This document shows, one piece after another, positions 1-6,552 of a stretch of 8,622 bases of DNA. Below the pieces are notes generated by a model that was given only the letters and a program-made list of their open reading frames with translations, did no database searches and was not told where the DNA came from. Position numbers and translations under genes: made by a program. The first letter of the stretch is position 1; each line of letters begins with the position of its first letter. Source of the stretch: Flavobacteriaceae bacterium UBA4022 (GTDB lineage: Bacteria > Bacteroidota > Bacteroidia > Flavobacteriales > Flavobacteriaceae); assembly GCA_002384055.1 (NCBI GenBank), contig DGAU01000007.1, forward strand, positions 6,839 through 15,460, in the 5' to 3' direction.

Positions 1-33
1 CAAAGCGGCTAAGGCAACAAATAAAAATTTCAT
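1..33 (-). CDS. N-terminal fragment of a secreted or membrane protein (cut by window edge)
   Basis: A minus-strand ATG at 31-33 opens a frame reading MKFLFVALAAL up to the window edge. A lysine followed by an unbroken hydrophobic run is the beginning of a typical signal peptide, so the product is probably exported. Only 11 residues are visible, so no family can be assigned. The gene is divergent from the YwqK-like gene at 187. The 153 bp between them contain AT-rich DNA and only imperfect matches to the Bacteroidota -7 element (for example AATTTTTG on the minus strand near 95-102), so no promoter is called. Confidence 0.5.
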   Translation of the reverse strand, partial: MKFLFVALAAL

Positions 34-186
34 AATGATTGTGTTAGGGTAGGTTTATGGAGCCATGAAGATAAGGGGATTAACCCGCAAAAATTGTTAA
101 GGCGGTATTAATTTTGGGCACATATACGCTCAGAATTTAGTAACTTGCCTTTTAATAATTCTGGCAAACCACCTATTTAAGTACTT

Positions 187-606
187 ATGAAGCAACTGAT
201 CGTTTTATCTTTTTTATTGACCGCGGTTTATGGTCAAGCCCAAGAATCTACTACCTATTACGGTCACCAATTGGATCCAGTCGCCATGGAACAAGGAATG
301 GCGCTTCTTAAAGATTTAGGCGTTCCCATCACGGGGCGTGTTGTCGAAAATTATCCAAGTGGTCAGATCCGCATGGAAGGATTTTATGTTAACGGCAAAA
401 AAGACGGCGCGTTCAAATGGTGGTACGCATCGGGCCAATTGGGTCTTTTAGAAAACTTTGTGGACAACCAAAAGCAGGGGGTCTCAAGACTTTGGTACGG
501 CAATGGTCAACTCAAGCAAGAGGCGGCCTACAAGAACAACAAGCCCAAAGGGTCCATCCAATACTGGGATGAGCAAGGCAGCAAAAAGTCGTATTCAAAA
601 AACTAA
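187..606 (+). CDS. Secreted MORN-repeat protein, YwqK-like
   Basis: This is a 139-residue protein of unknown function. Residues 1-19 form a type I signal peptide with probable cleavage around GQA-Q, and there is no lipobox cysteine. From about residue 55 to 135 the chain consists of MORN_2-type repeats of about 23 residues. They are recognisable by the recurring Y-x-S/N-G-Q pattern (YPSGQ at 56, YASGQ at 80, YGNGQ at 104) followed by a lysine-rich turn and K-x-G (KKDG, KQG, KPKG). A partial fourth repeat (YWDEQG) ends the protein. Databases often name this family 'toxin-antitoxin system YwqK family antitoxin', but no toxin gene is adjacent and the signal peptide argues for a periplasmic or surface role. 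The gene is the only complete plus-strand one here. It ends 5 bp before the convergent HAD gene. The start is the first ATG and leads directly into the signal peptide. Confidence 0.85.
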   Translation: MKQLIVLSFLLTAVYGQAQESTTYYGHQLDPVAMEQGMALLKDLGVPITGRVVENYPSGQIRMEGFYVNGKKDGAFKWWYASGQLGLLENFVDNQKQGVSRLWYGNGQLKQEAAYKNNKPKGSIQYWDEQGSKKSYSKN

Positions 607-611
607 CCAGC

Positions 612-1301
612 TTATCCGTGGGTCGCGACCAGCGCCTGTAGCGCATCAAAATATATTTCTGTAAACGAACTAATGACTTTATTGGCCAACCGATGGTTTT
701 GGCCTTTAGCGTCGGCACTGCTATAGGCGACACAAAATATGCCTGCGGCATTTGCCGCCTTTAGGCCGTTGTCTGAGTCTTCGAGCACAACGCATTGGTG
801 TGGGCCAAAACCAGCAGCCTCAGCAGCCTTAATGAATATCTCCGGATGTGGTTTCGAAGCTATTAAATCTGCTCCGCTCAACTTCGCTGTAAAATATTGG
901 TCCAAATCAAAACGATCAAAGATCCGGTTGATGTTGGGCATGGAGGCAGAAGAGGCCAAAATCAAAACAAGCCCTTTGGCATGGTATTGTTTGATCAGCT
1001 CGAGCACTCCTGGGATCAAATCAAAATCATTGTCGTTTTCGAAGAGGTCTTTAAAATGTTTTCGTTTGAGCGCCACTAGTGTTTCGGCTTTTTCAGCAAG
1101 GCCATACTCGGCGCAAAGTCGCTGACAGATTGGGAGCGTTGCTTGCCCTGTAAAAGAGCTATAGCGGGCAGCAGAGACCTCAATACCCACCTCGGCAAAC
1201 ATCATGTGATAGGCCCTGTGGTGTAGTGGCTCACTGTTAACAATGACGCCATCCATGTCAAAAAGGATGGCCTTAACCGGTTGTGGGCTTATTACTGTCA
1301 C
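612..1301 (-). CDS. HAD-superfamily phosphatase/phosphomutase (beta-phosphoglucomutase-like)
   Basis: This 229-residue protein has all four haloacid dehalogenase motifs. Motif I is FDMDGV with nucleophile D15 and acid/base D17. Motif II is the serine in LASSAS near 117. Motif III is K150 in SKPHPE. Motif IV is EDSDNG with E174 and D175. Residues of about 20-95 form the helical cap of subfamily I, giving the length and architecture of the beta-phosphoglucomutase/YniC/Gph group. The reaction is Mg-dependent phosphoryl transfer through an aspartyl-phosphate, probably on a small sugar phosphate in the cytoplasm. The substrate cannot be read from sequence, and the NSEPLHH segment after motif I is common in sugar-phosphate phosphatases. 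The start is GTG and lies in a GTGA overlap with the stop of the upstream gene, which suggests co-transcription and coupled translation. The next in-frame ATG would remove the motif I nucleophile strand, so GTG is preferred. Confidence 0.9.
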   Translation of the reverse strand: MTVISPQPVKAILFDMDGVIVNSEPLHHRAYHMMFAEVGIEVSAARYSSFTGQATLPICQRLCAEYGLAEKAETLVALKRKHFKDLFENDNDFDLIPGVLELIKQYHAKGLVLILASSASMPNINRIFDRFDLDQYFTAKLSGADLIASKPHPEIFIKAAEAAGFGPHQCVVLEDSDNGLKAANAAGIFCVAYSSADAKGQNHRLANKVISSFTEIYFDALQALVATHG

Positions 1302-1981
1302 TGGATTTCCTTTTCGATACGCAGGCGCAGAACACTATCGCGGCGAATTCTGCTTTTTACCCTAGCGTTGTAATAATCGTGTAACGAACCAACAGTGATC
1401 AGTCGCTCAAACACGGGGTGTGGTATAGGCAATTGCCCAACAAAAGTCCGGTCAAATAAATAACCAAGAGAATCAAGTTTTGGACTGACCAGTCGTGTAT
1501 TGGTGTAAAGATCTTCGCTAAGCACTGAGAGCTCTTTTTGAATCATCTCCTCGAGAAACTTGATGAACTTGTGGTAGGAGTATTTGTTTTGAAGACCTAA
1601 AACAACTTCTTCGTTTTCGATGAGTTCAATTAGGCCAGAGTTTTGAATCGCGCGGTATTCTTCTTGATTATCGACAAATACAGTATTGATAATTAAGGCC
1701 CGCCCATAATGAAAACCGATACTATCCCTTGTTTTGAGATATAATTGGTCACGATGATTTTCAAGCCAGTTTATGGATTCAATCGCATTGTTGTGTGCGA
1801 TCAAGTTGAACTTATAGTCCTTTACATCGATCTCAATATTTTTGAGAATACGCCCCAAGGACTGATTTTTTAGGGTGTCTTTGTAGGCGGTTGCATTTTG
1901 TTTTTCAAGATAAAATGAGAGGCTGATACCCATGACAATAACGACAAATTCTAGGGCATGACGGATGATATAGTGTCTCAT
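1298..1981 (-). CDS. Single-pass membrane protein, DUF6090-like
   Basis: This is a 227-residue protein of unknown function. It has a short basic N-terminus, one hydrophobic segment at about residues 9-25 (ALEFVVIVMGISLSFYL), then a mostly helical, charged soluble domain. The order of membrane helix, long helix (about 30-80) and a segment resembling Y-x-x-L/I-x-x-S-G-x-x-x-L-I-x-N (YRAIQNSGLIELIENEEVV, about 109-127) resembles the DUF6090 proteins that are frequent in marine flavobacteria. This is recognition from memory, not a search. With one N-terminal helix the bulk probably faces the periplasm. The ATG at 1979-1981 is the only start possible, because an in-frame stop lies 11 codons upstream with no other start codon between. 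Its stop overlaps the GTG of the HAD gene (GTGA), so the two form an operon. A terminator at 2185-2214 separates it from the OmpA gene upstream, so a promoter should lie within 1982-2184, but none matches well. Confidence 0.7.
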   Translation of the reverse strand: MRHYIIRHALEFVVIVMGISLSFYLEKQNATAYKDTLKNQSLGRILKNIEIDVKDYKFNLIAHNNAIESINWLENHRDQLYLKTRDSIGFHYGRALIINTVFVDNQEEYRAIQNSGLIELIENEEVVLGLQNKYSYHKFIKFLEEMIQKELSVLSEDLYTNTRLVSPKLDSLGYLFDRTFVGQLPIPHPVFERLITVGSLHDYYNARVKSRIRRDSVLRLRIEKEIQ

Positions 1982-2184
1982 AAGTTGTGCATATTGGTTA
2001 ACAACCGTGCATCAGGAGGAATCATTTAAATCTGAGACAACGCCTCAAGCATATCGGTTTTGTCTCCGAAAGATCGTAAAATTACCCGATAATATTTTGA
2101 TATATTTTCCATGATTAATCCAGAGGGCGACCCCTATGTCCTTTTAAATCAAGAAGGGCTTTTCCTGAGGGAATGAGCAAACAC

Positions 2185-2214
2185 AAAAAAACCCGGAGCG
2201 ATAAGCTCCGGGTT
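2185..2214 (-). terminator. Rho-independent terminator of the left OmpA-family gene
   Basis: A perfect 10-bp inverted repeat (AACCCGGAGC at 2190-2199, GCTCCGGGTT at 2205-2214) encloses a 5-nt loop. Read on the minus strand, it is followed by a seven-T run (complement of 2185-2191). It begins 22 bp past the stop codon at 2236, so it ends transcription of the OmpA gene and isolates it from the DUF6090-like/HAD operon. Confidence 0.93.
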
Positions 2215-2235
2215 CTATATAAAGTTCGGCAAAGA

Positions 2236-3660
2236 TTACTCTTCTATAGAAATCTCTACACGTCTGTTTTTGACACGTCCTGCTTCAATAGCATTGTCAG
2301 CGACAGGCTTAGATTCGCCATAACCTTTAGCAGAGAGTCTGCCTGGGCTAATGCCTTGAGCCTCGATCAAATAGTTGCGAACGACTTTGGCACGTGACTC
2401 GGAAAGCTCTTGGTTAAAGTCTGCGGTATCAATATTACACGTATGTCCTGAAATTTCAAGATAAGTGGTCGCGTATTCCTTCATTACAGAAGCGATTTGG
2501 TCTAAAGTTGCCTTGGCGTCGGTACTCAGGTCGCTTTTGCCACGCAAGAACAATAATGCGCTCGCAGATTCATTGAGATCTGTAACAATCTCCATGGTCA
2601 TTTCTGGACAGCCACCTTTAACTACCGTACCTACATCGTCTGGACAGGCGTCGTCTTTGTCGGCAACACCATCGCCATCACGATCAGGACATCCACCCAA
2701 TTCCTTAACTCCAGCAACCTCAGGACAGCCGTCTTTTGGATCGGCTACACCATCGCCATCACTGTCAGGACATCCACCAAATTCGGCAGGTCCCGCTTGA
2801 GTTGGACAGGCGTCTTTTGCATCTTCAGTGCCATCACCGTCAGTGTCAGGACAACCATTGAATTCTGTAATTCCGGCGACTTCTGGACAGTTGTCTTTGG
2901 CATCTTCAATGCCATCACCATCAGTGTCAGGGCAACCGTTAAATTCTTTTAGACCTGGAACAGAGGGACACTCGTCACGGCTATCAGAAACACCATCGCC
3001 GTCCGTATCTTTGGCGCCAAACTGGAACACAAGTCCCAAATGGTGTTGGAAATAATCTTGGCTGTATTGATCGTCCATACCCGATTTGTAGGTGCTGGCG
3101 AGGTCAATAGCCAAAAGATCTTTCATGACCCAAAATTTAAAGCCGACATTGGCATTAAGGGTATTGTATCCCAAGGCATATCCGTATTTGACCCAGGTAC
3201 GTCCGGCACCAATACCGACATAAGGATCAAACCATGAGTCATGGCCAAAAGCGTCTTGAAAACTAAAGTTCAGACGGGCATCTAAGCTGTAAAACTTGGT
3301 AGAAGAATCGTTATTCCAACCAACTACATCGGCATCACCTAATTTGTCAATCTTGTTGATGGCTCCACCAACATTTAGGCTTAAGCCACTAATCAAGTGG
3401 CGCCCTACACCTACTCGAGAAACCGAGGGCATCATGTTGTAGTGGTCTCCAGCATTAAAGTACTCGTTGATAAATGATCCGTGGACAGGTTCACCGTTAA
3501 TCGAGCCTGGCATTGTGCCAGAGTCACCACCGACAGGATAAAAGTCAACGGCGTTAGTTCCAATTTCAATGGCCCAAGGATTTTGTTTGTCTTGAGCGTT
3601 AAGGCCAAGAGCGCTAATAAAAACAAGGGCTAAGACTAATAATGTTTTGTGCAGTTTCAT
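2236..3660 (-). CDS. OmpA-family outer-membrane protein with TSP type-3 repeats (left paralogue)
   Basis: This 474-residue envelope protein should link the outer membrane to peptidoglycan. Residues 1-22 are a signal peptide ending near LNA-Q. Residues of about 23-217 form a predicted beta-barrel domain with alternating strands. Five 27-residue TSP3 repeats, DxDGDGxxD...CP...GCP, occupy 218-352 and should bind calcium. An OmpA/MotB-like domain fills about 360-474, ending in NRRVEISIEE. In that domain the usual GHTD reads GHTC (C408, codon 2437-2439), while the arginine of SxxRA (R423) is kept. D and R at these positions contact diaminopimelate in characterised OmpA proteins. C408 also gives the mature chain an odd eleventh cysteine. 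The start is placed at ATG 3658-3660, which begins the signal peptide. A TTG six codons upstream lies in the predicted promoter. The protein is homologous along its whole length to the one at 6553-7947. Confidence 0.93.
   Translation of the reverse strand: MKLHKTLLVLALVFISALGLNAQDKQNPWAIEIGTNAVDFYPVGGDSGTMPGSINGEPVHGSFINEYFNAGDHYNMMPSVSRVGVGRHLISGLSLNVGGAINKIDKLGDADVVGWNNDSSTKFYSLDARLNFSFQDAFGHDSWFDPYVGIGAGRTWVKYGYALGYNTLNANVGFKFWVMKDLLAIDLASTYKSGMDDQYSQDYFQHHLGLVFQFGAKDTDGDGVSDSRDECPSVPGLKEFNGCPDTDGDGIEDAKDNCPEVAGITEFNGCPDTDGDGTEDAKDACPTQAGPAEFGGCPDSDGDGVADPKDGCPEVAGVKELGGCPDRDGDGVADKDDACPDDVGTVVKGGCPEMTMEIVTDLNESASALLFLRGKSDLSTDAKATLDQIASVMKEYATTYLEISGHTCNIDTADFNQELSESRAKVVRNYLIEAQGISPGRLSAKGYGESKPVADNAIEAGRVKNRRVEISIEE
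2605..3009 (-). repeat. Five tandem 81-bp repeats encoding TSP3 motifs (left OmpA gene)
   Basis: Five in-frame 27-codon units (5 x 81 = 405 bp) encode DTDGDG/DSDGDG/DRDGDG starts, a conserved D at position 9, and two cysteines each in CP and GCP. The units are diverged from each other (the fifth is the most different, ending VVKGGCP), so this is an old expansion under protein selection and not a recent slippage array. The acidic residues are the calcium ligands of thrombospondin type-3 repeats. On the opposite strand the array produces long proline/serine-rich open frames that are not genes. Confidence 0.92.
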
Positions 3661-3675
3661 GATATAAATTTTTTG

Positions 3676-3683
3676 CAAAAATA
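3676..3683 (-). promoter_or_regulatory. Putative -7 element of the left OmpA gene promoter
   Basis: The minus strand reads TATTTTTG, an exact match to the Bacteroidota sigma-ABfr -7 consensus TAnnTTTG, ending 15 bp before the start codon at 3660. No TTTG or TTG stands 17-23 bp further upstream, so the -33 element is poor. Transcription would start at about 3670, giving a leader of only about ten bases and excluding the alternative TTG start at 3678. The three direct repeats at 3720-3772 lie upstream of this element. Confidence 0.5.
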
Positions 3684-3719
3684 GAAATGATTTTAGATTT
3701 CGCCTACTAAAAAGTGCCT

Positions 3720-3772
3720 TTTATCCCAAAAAAGCATCGTTTTATCCTAAAGCTGTGCTAGTTTATCCGAAA
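3720..3772. repeat. Three direct repeats TTTATCCNAAA with exact 21-bp period
   Basis: TTTATCCCAAA (3720-3730), TTTATCCTAAA (3741-3751) and TTTATCCGAAA (3762-3772) are identical except at one position and start exactly 21 bp apart, two turns of B-DNA. The third copy covers the last sense codons of the nuclease gene. The set ends about 37 bp upstream of the -7 element of the left OmpA gene (minus strand), which is where an activator would bind. No similar set was seen in front of the right OmpA paralogue. A role as an operator is inference from spacing and position; the repeats themselves are directly visible. Confidence 0.6.
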
Positions 3773-6487
3773 TATGTCGTCCAAACCTGCAGCCACGAAT
3801 GGAATTTCCGGATTCATAATGCCCCCCACTAAGGCAAACAACTGTTCCTCATACTGTTTGAGGACTTCTGGGGTAATGGATGCTATTTTGTTTCTGTCAT
3901 GACTGCCTTTCTTTGTCGCAAAGCACATGAGCCCAGCAGCCATATTTTTAAACGACAATATACCCGCAGTAACAGAGGTTTCAGGGGACGTGTGCTGTCT
4001 GAGGTAAGCATAGGTCAGTAACTGAAATGCCTTGTCGTACTTTTTGTTGGTGATCAGCTGGGCCCAATCTACAATTTCAACACTCGAGGGTTGCACCATC
4101 CCTGTTTTGAAATCAATGATGCGAATGGTGCCATTGCAGCGATCCACACGATCTACCTGCCCCTTAAGACTCATGGGATAGCCTAAATTTGTTTGGATCG
4201 TGATCTCATGATTCGTTTCTGATTCGAGTAATTCTATGGTATGGCCTTCAGCCAAAGCACTGAGGTCCCAATCAATAAGTTTTTCAATATAACGCCTGAC
4301 GACCGCCACGATGATCAAGTTTTTGCCTTTGACCAGCGAAGAGGTGTTGTAGGCCAGGCCGAATTGCTCTTGGATCACCGCATTGACTTGCTTTTTAAGC
4401 GCCTTTAACCCGGCGACGGTTAAATGATGCCCGACAAAGTCTTTATAGAGTTCTTTAATGGATTCATGGACAACAGTACCCACCACATCGGGGCCAACGC
4501 TATCTTGCATGGGTTTGTTTGTCGAGAGCGACAAAACACGTTCAAAATAAAATGCTTTAGGGTCTCGAATATAGAGCGATAAGGCCGTTGGTGAAAAGCC
4601 TTTTTCGGCGATGGCATGCAGCCGGTCCATTACCCCCGGCGATTTGACAAACTCCTCTGCAGCCACTGGAGTGACTTCGGCGTGTTGATGAGCCAATACC
4701 TGGGTGATTTTATGGGTTTTTTGCTCATCGAGCGCCAACAAGCGTATAAATCGGCTTTTTTCGCCCACATTGAGCCCTTGAGTTTGTTCTTGATAGACCA
4801 GGGTCACCTCCTTGGCCCGCTGGAGCAAACGAAAAAAGTGATAGGCATAAATGGCGTCTTTTTCGGTGTGCAGCGGCAGCCCGAATTCCTTTTTCATATC
4901 GTAGGTGATGAACGAGGCCGTACTTTTGCCTTGAGGCAATATCCCTTCGTTTACCGACAGAACAATTAAATGCTCAAAGTCCAAGACGCGCGTTTCGAGC
5001 ATCCCCATAACCTGTAGTCCAGAGTAGGCATCGCCTTCGAAGTCCAGAGACTCCTGTTGCAATAAGTGGTCAAAAAGGGCCACAATACTGTTGGTGGTTT
5101 GTAAAAATCCAAAATGCCGCTCGAGATGCTCCAGTCGATGACAGAGGTCAAATAATTTTTCGACCCCTAAGCGGTCAAATCGGCCTAAATTTTTGGATTG
5201 GATCAGTTCATTCAGCAGCAGCATGAGCCTTTTGAGCAAGGTCGTCTGAGAATCCTCAGGCCCAAAAAGCAGCCGAAGCGTCTGGCGAGATTCTTCTGGT
5301 GCCATGTCCAAAAGATCCGACAGGGAAACAAAAAGACGGTGCTGCTTATCTAAGGCATGGCAAATTGCCGTGCCCGAGGGAATGAGCCGCTGGCCAAATG
5401 GATGTGTAAAGATTTTCTTTAAGGTATCGTGGTGTATTTTGGCCGCGCCACTGCGGTAATAATGTAATAGCGTGGTCATGAACCAAACACCGGGAAAAGC
5501 TTTTAAGGGATACCCCATGGTGATGTTGACCGATGTGATATGCTGTGGTAGTGCATAAATAACAGGAATAAGCAAAGACTCGTCGGCAAGCACCAGGGCG
5601 GTTTTTTCCCATTGCTCTCGAGGCGTTTCAGACAACAACTTTGTCATCATTTTGACTTGGGCCAGGTCACTGTCGGCTTGGATCAAACGGATATTCTTAT
5701 GCTGGGCAAAGTGTTTTGGAAAATCCGGCTTAGGATGCGTCTTGTAATGTGGCCATGTGCCTAAGTAGTCTTTTAAAAAGTGGGACACACTGTGCTGTGG
5801 ATCTTGAATGAAATGATCATCCATATCCCAGAATACTTGCGTGTTCCCTTGGGCCAGTAATTCCTGGATCAAGAGTTGCTCGGCAGGGTTAAGCGCGTTA
5901 AACCCAATAAATGCGTGAGGCGCCGCGCCGTGGGTGTTGAGGTAATGCGTCAGATCTTCTGCTGCGCGGCGATAAACCAGGCCTTGATAAGCCTGCCCTT
6001 CGGCCAGCAAGGATTCCGTTAGCTGCGTGTAAAAAGGAAATAGCGTCTCCCAGAACTTAAAATAATCAGTCATCAATGGGGTGGGGGATTCTTCAAGATT
6101 CCATCGATCAAGGGCTTTAATTTGACCGAGGTAACTGAAGAATGCTTTGGGTTCAACCAAGTGGCGGTCCAGTTCGTTAAAATCACTCAGCATGGTTTCT
6201 GCCCACTGCAAGTAATCGGTAAAGCTCGTTTTTTGAATGGATTGATAACGAGAAAACCCTGCCAACAAGACATCTGTTTTCGGCATAATGGATACGCCAG
6301 AAACATGAGCCACAAAGTCTTCAATACTATAGATTTTCGGGGAGAAAAAAGCCTGGTCTGCCTGCTGGACAAGAAGTTGATTTAGAAACCCCCCAGCCCG
6401 TTTGCTCGGCAAAATAATGGTGTAGTCTGACAAGGCATGAGGTCCTTGAGATAAAGTTCGAATGGTTTCTGTGAGAAAACTTTCCAT
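3758..6487 (-). CDS. AddB-like PD-(D/E)XK nuclease family protein
   Basis: This 909-residue protein resembles the AddB/RexB-like nucleases of Bacteroidota and probably takes part in DNA double-strand-break processing in the cytoplasm. The N-terminal part resembles an inactivated superfamily-1 helicase: TIILPSKRAGGFL at 23-35, and a motif like the UvrD C-terminal region at 488-518 (LQVMGMLETRVLDFEHLIVLSVNEGILP). No Walker A GxGKT precedes the first of these. The C-terminal nuclease domain (about 630-909) has SPTALSLYIRDPKAFYF, the histidine of VVHES (H674), GQVDRVD with D779, IDFKTG with D792 and K794, and the QxxxY motif (Q822, Y826). Canonical AddB has iron-sulfur cysteines. Here the first is replaced (RDP, D642) and no CxxC follows, so no cluster is expected. 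No RecB/AddA-type helicase lies in the window. ATG 6485-6487 is preceded directly by AGGA and by the terminator of the upstream OmpA gene 13 nt away. Confidence 0.88.
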   Translation of the reverse strand: MESFLTETIRTLSQGPHALSDYTIILPSKRAGGFLNQLLVQQADQAFFSPKIYSIEDFVAHVSGVSIMPKTDVLLAGFSRYQSIQKTSFTDYLQWAETMLSDFNELDRHLVEPKAFFSYLGQIKALDRWNLEESPTPLMTDYFKFWETLFPFYTQLTESLLAEGQAYQGLVYRRAAEDLTHYLNTHGAAPHAFIGFNALNPAEQLLIQELLAQGNTQVFWDMDDHFIQDPQHSVSHFLKDYLGTWPHYKTHPKPDFPKHFAQHKNIRLIQADSDLAQVKMMTKLLSETPREQWEKTALVLADESLLIPVIYALPQHITSVNITMGYPLKAFPGVWFMTTLLHYYRSGAAKIHHDTLKKIFTHPFGQRLIPSGTAICHALDKQHRLFVSLSDLLDMAPEESRQTLRLLFGPEDSQTTLLKRLMLLLNELIQSKNLGRFDRLGVEKLFDLCHRLEHLERHFGFLQTTNSIVALFDHLLQQESLDFEGDAYSGLQVMGMLETRVLDFEHLIVLSVNEGILPQGKSTASFITYDMKKEFGLPLHTEKDAIYAYHFFRLLQRAKEVTLVYQEQTQGLNVGEKSRFIRLLALDEQKTHKITQVLAHQHAEVTPVAAEEFVKSPGVMDRLHAIAEKGFSPTALSLYIRDPKAFYFERVLSLSTNKPMQDSVGPDVVGTVVHESIKELYKDFVGHHLTVAGLKALKKQVNAVIQEQFGLAYNTSSLVKGKNLIIVAVVRRYIEKLIDWDLSALAEGHTIELLESETNHEITIQTNLGYPMSLKGQVDRVDRCNGTIRIIDFKTGMVQPSSVEIVDWAQLITNKKYDKAFQLLTYAYLRQHTSPETSVTAGILSFKNMAAGLMCFATKKGSHDRNKIASITPEVLKQYEEQLFALVGGIMNPEIPFVAAGLDDIFRIN

Positions 6488-6500
6488 TCCTAAAAATATA

Positions 6501-6527
6501 AAAACGCCTCCATAAAGGAGGCGTTTT
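6501..6527 (-). terminator. Rho-independent terminator of the right OmpA-family gene
   Basis: A perfect 11-bp inverted repeat (AAAACGCCTCC at 6501-6511, GGAGGCGTTTT at 6517-6527) has a 5-nt loop. On the minus strand it is followed by a T-rich tract (GTTTTTATATTTTT). It begins 25 bp past the stop of the OmpA gene at 6553 and ends 13 nt before the start codon of the nuclease gene, so it serves the upstream gene and also forms part of the nuclease leader. Confidence 0.92.
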
Positions 6528-6552
6528 TAAATGATATTATGTGCGTGGTTGA

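Noticed and set aside
187..606. Toxin-antitoxin module suggested by the usual database name of YwqK-like proteins
   Set aside because: There is no toxin-like gene next to it, and the signal peptide and MORN repeats suggest an exported protein; the name is inherited and not evidence.
739..1125. 128-codon plus-strand open frame inside the HAD gene
   Set aside because: It is fully antisense to a gene with intact HAD motifs and has low-complexity Ser/Lys composition.
2111..2176. 21-codon plus-strand frame before the terminator region
   Set aside because: It is very short, with no promoter or recognisable motif; it starts within the antisense of the 28-codon minus-strand frame and cannot be distinguished from chance.
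2605..3009. Regularly spaced repeats considered as a CRISPR-like or satellite array
   Set aside because: Units are in frame, diverged at third positions and encode calcium-binding TSP3 motifs; there is no constant repeat with variable spacers.
2465..3055. Plus-strand open frames rich in Pro/Ser/Gly (SPSxSGQP-type repeats)
   Set aside because: They are the antisense reading of the TSP3 repeats in the left OmpA gene, with no independent start signal or family resemblance; 7064-7309 is the same effect in the right paralogue.
3661..3678. Upstream TTG start for the left OmpA gene (six extra residues, MQKIYI)
   Set aside because: It places a polar extension before a complete signal peptide and falls inside the predicted -7 promoter element; the ATG at 3658-3660 is the better start.
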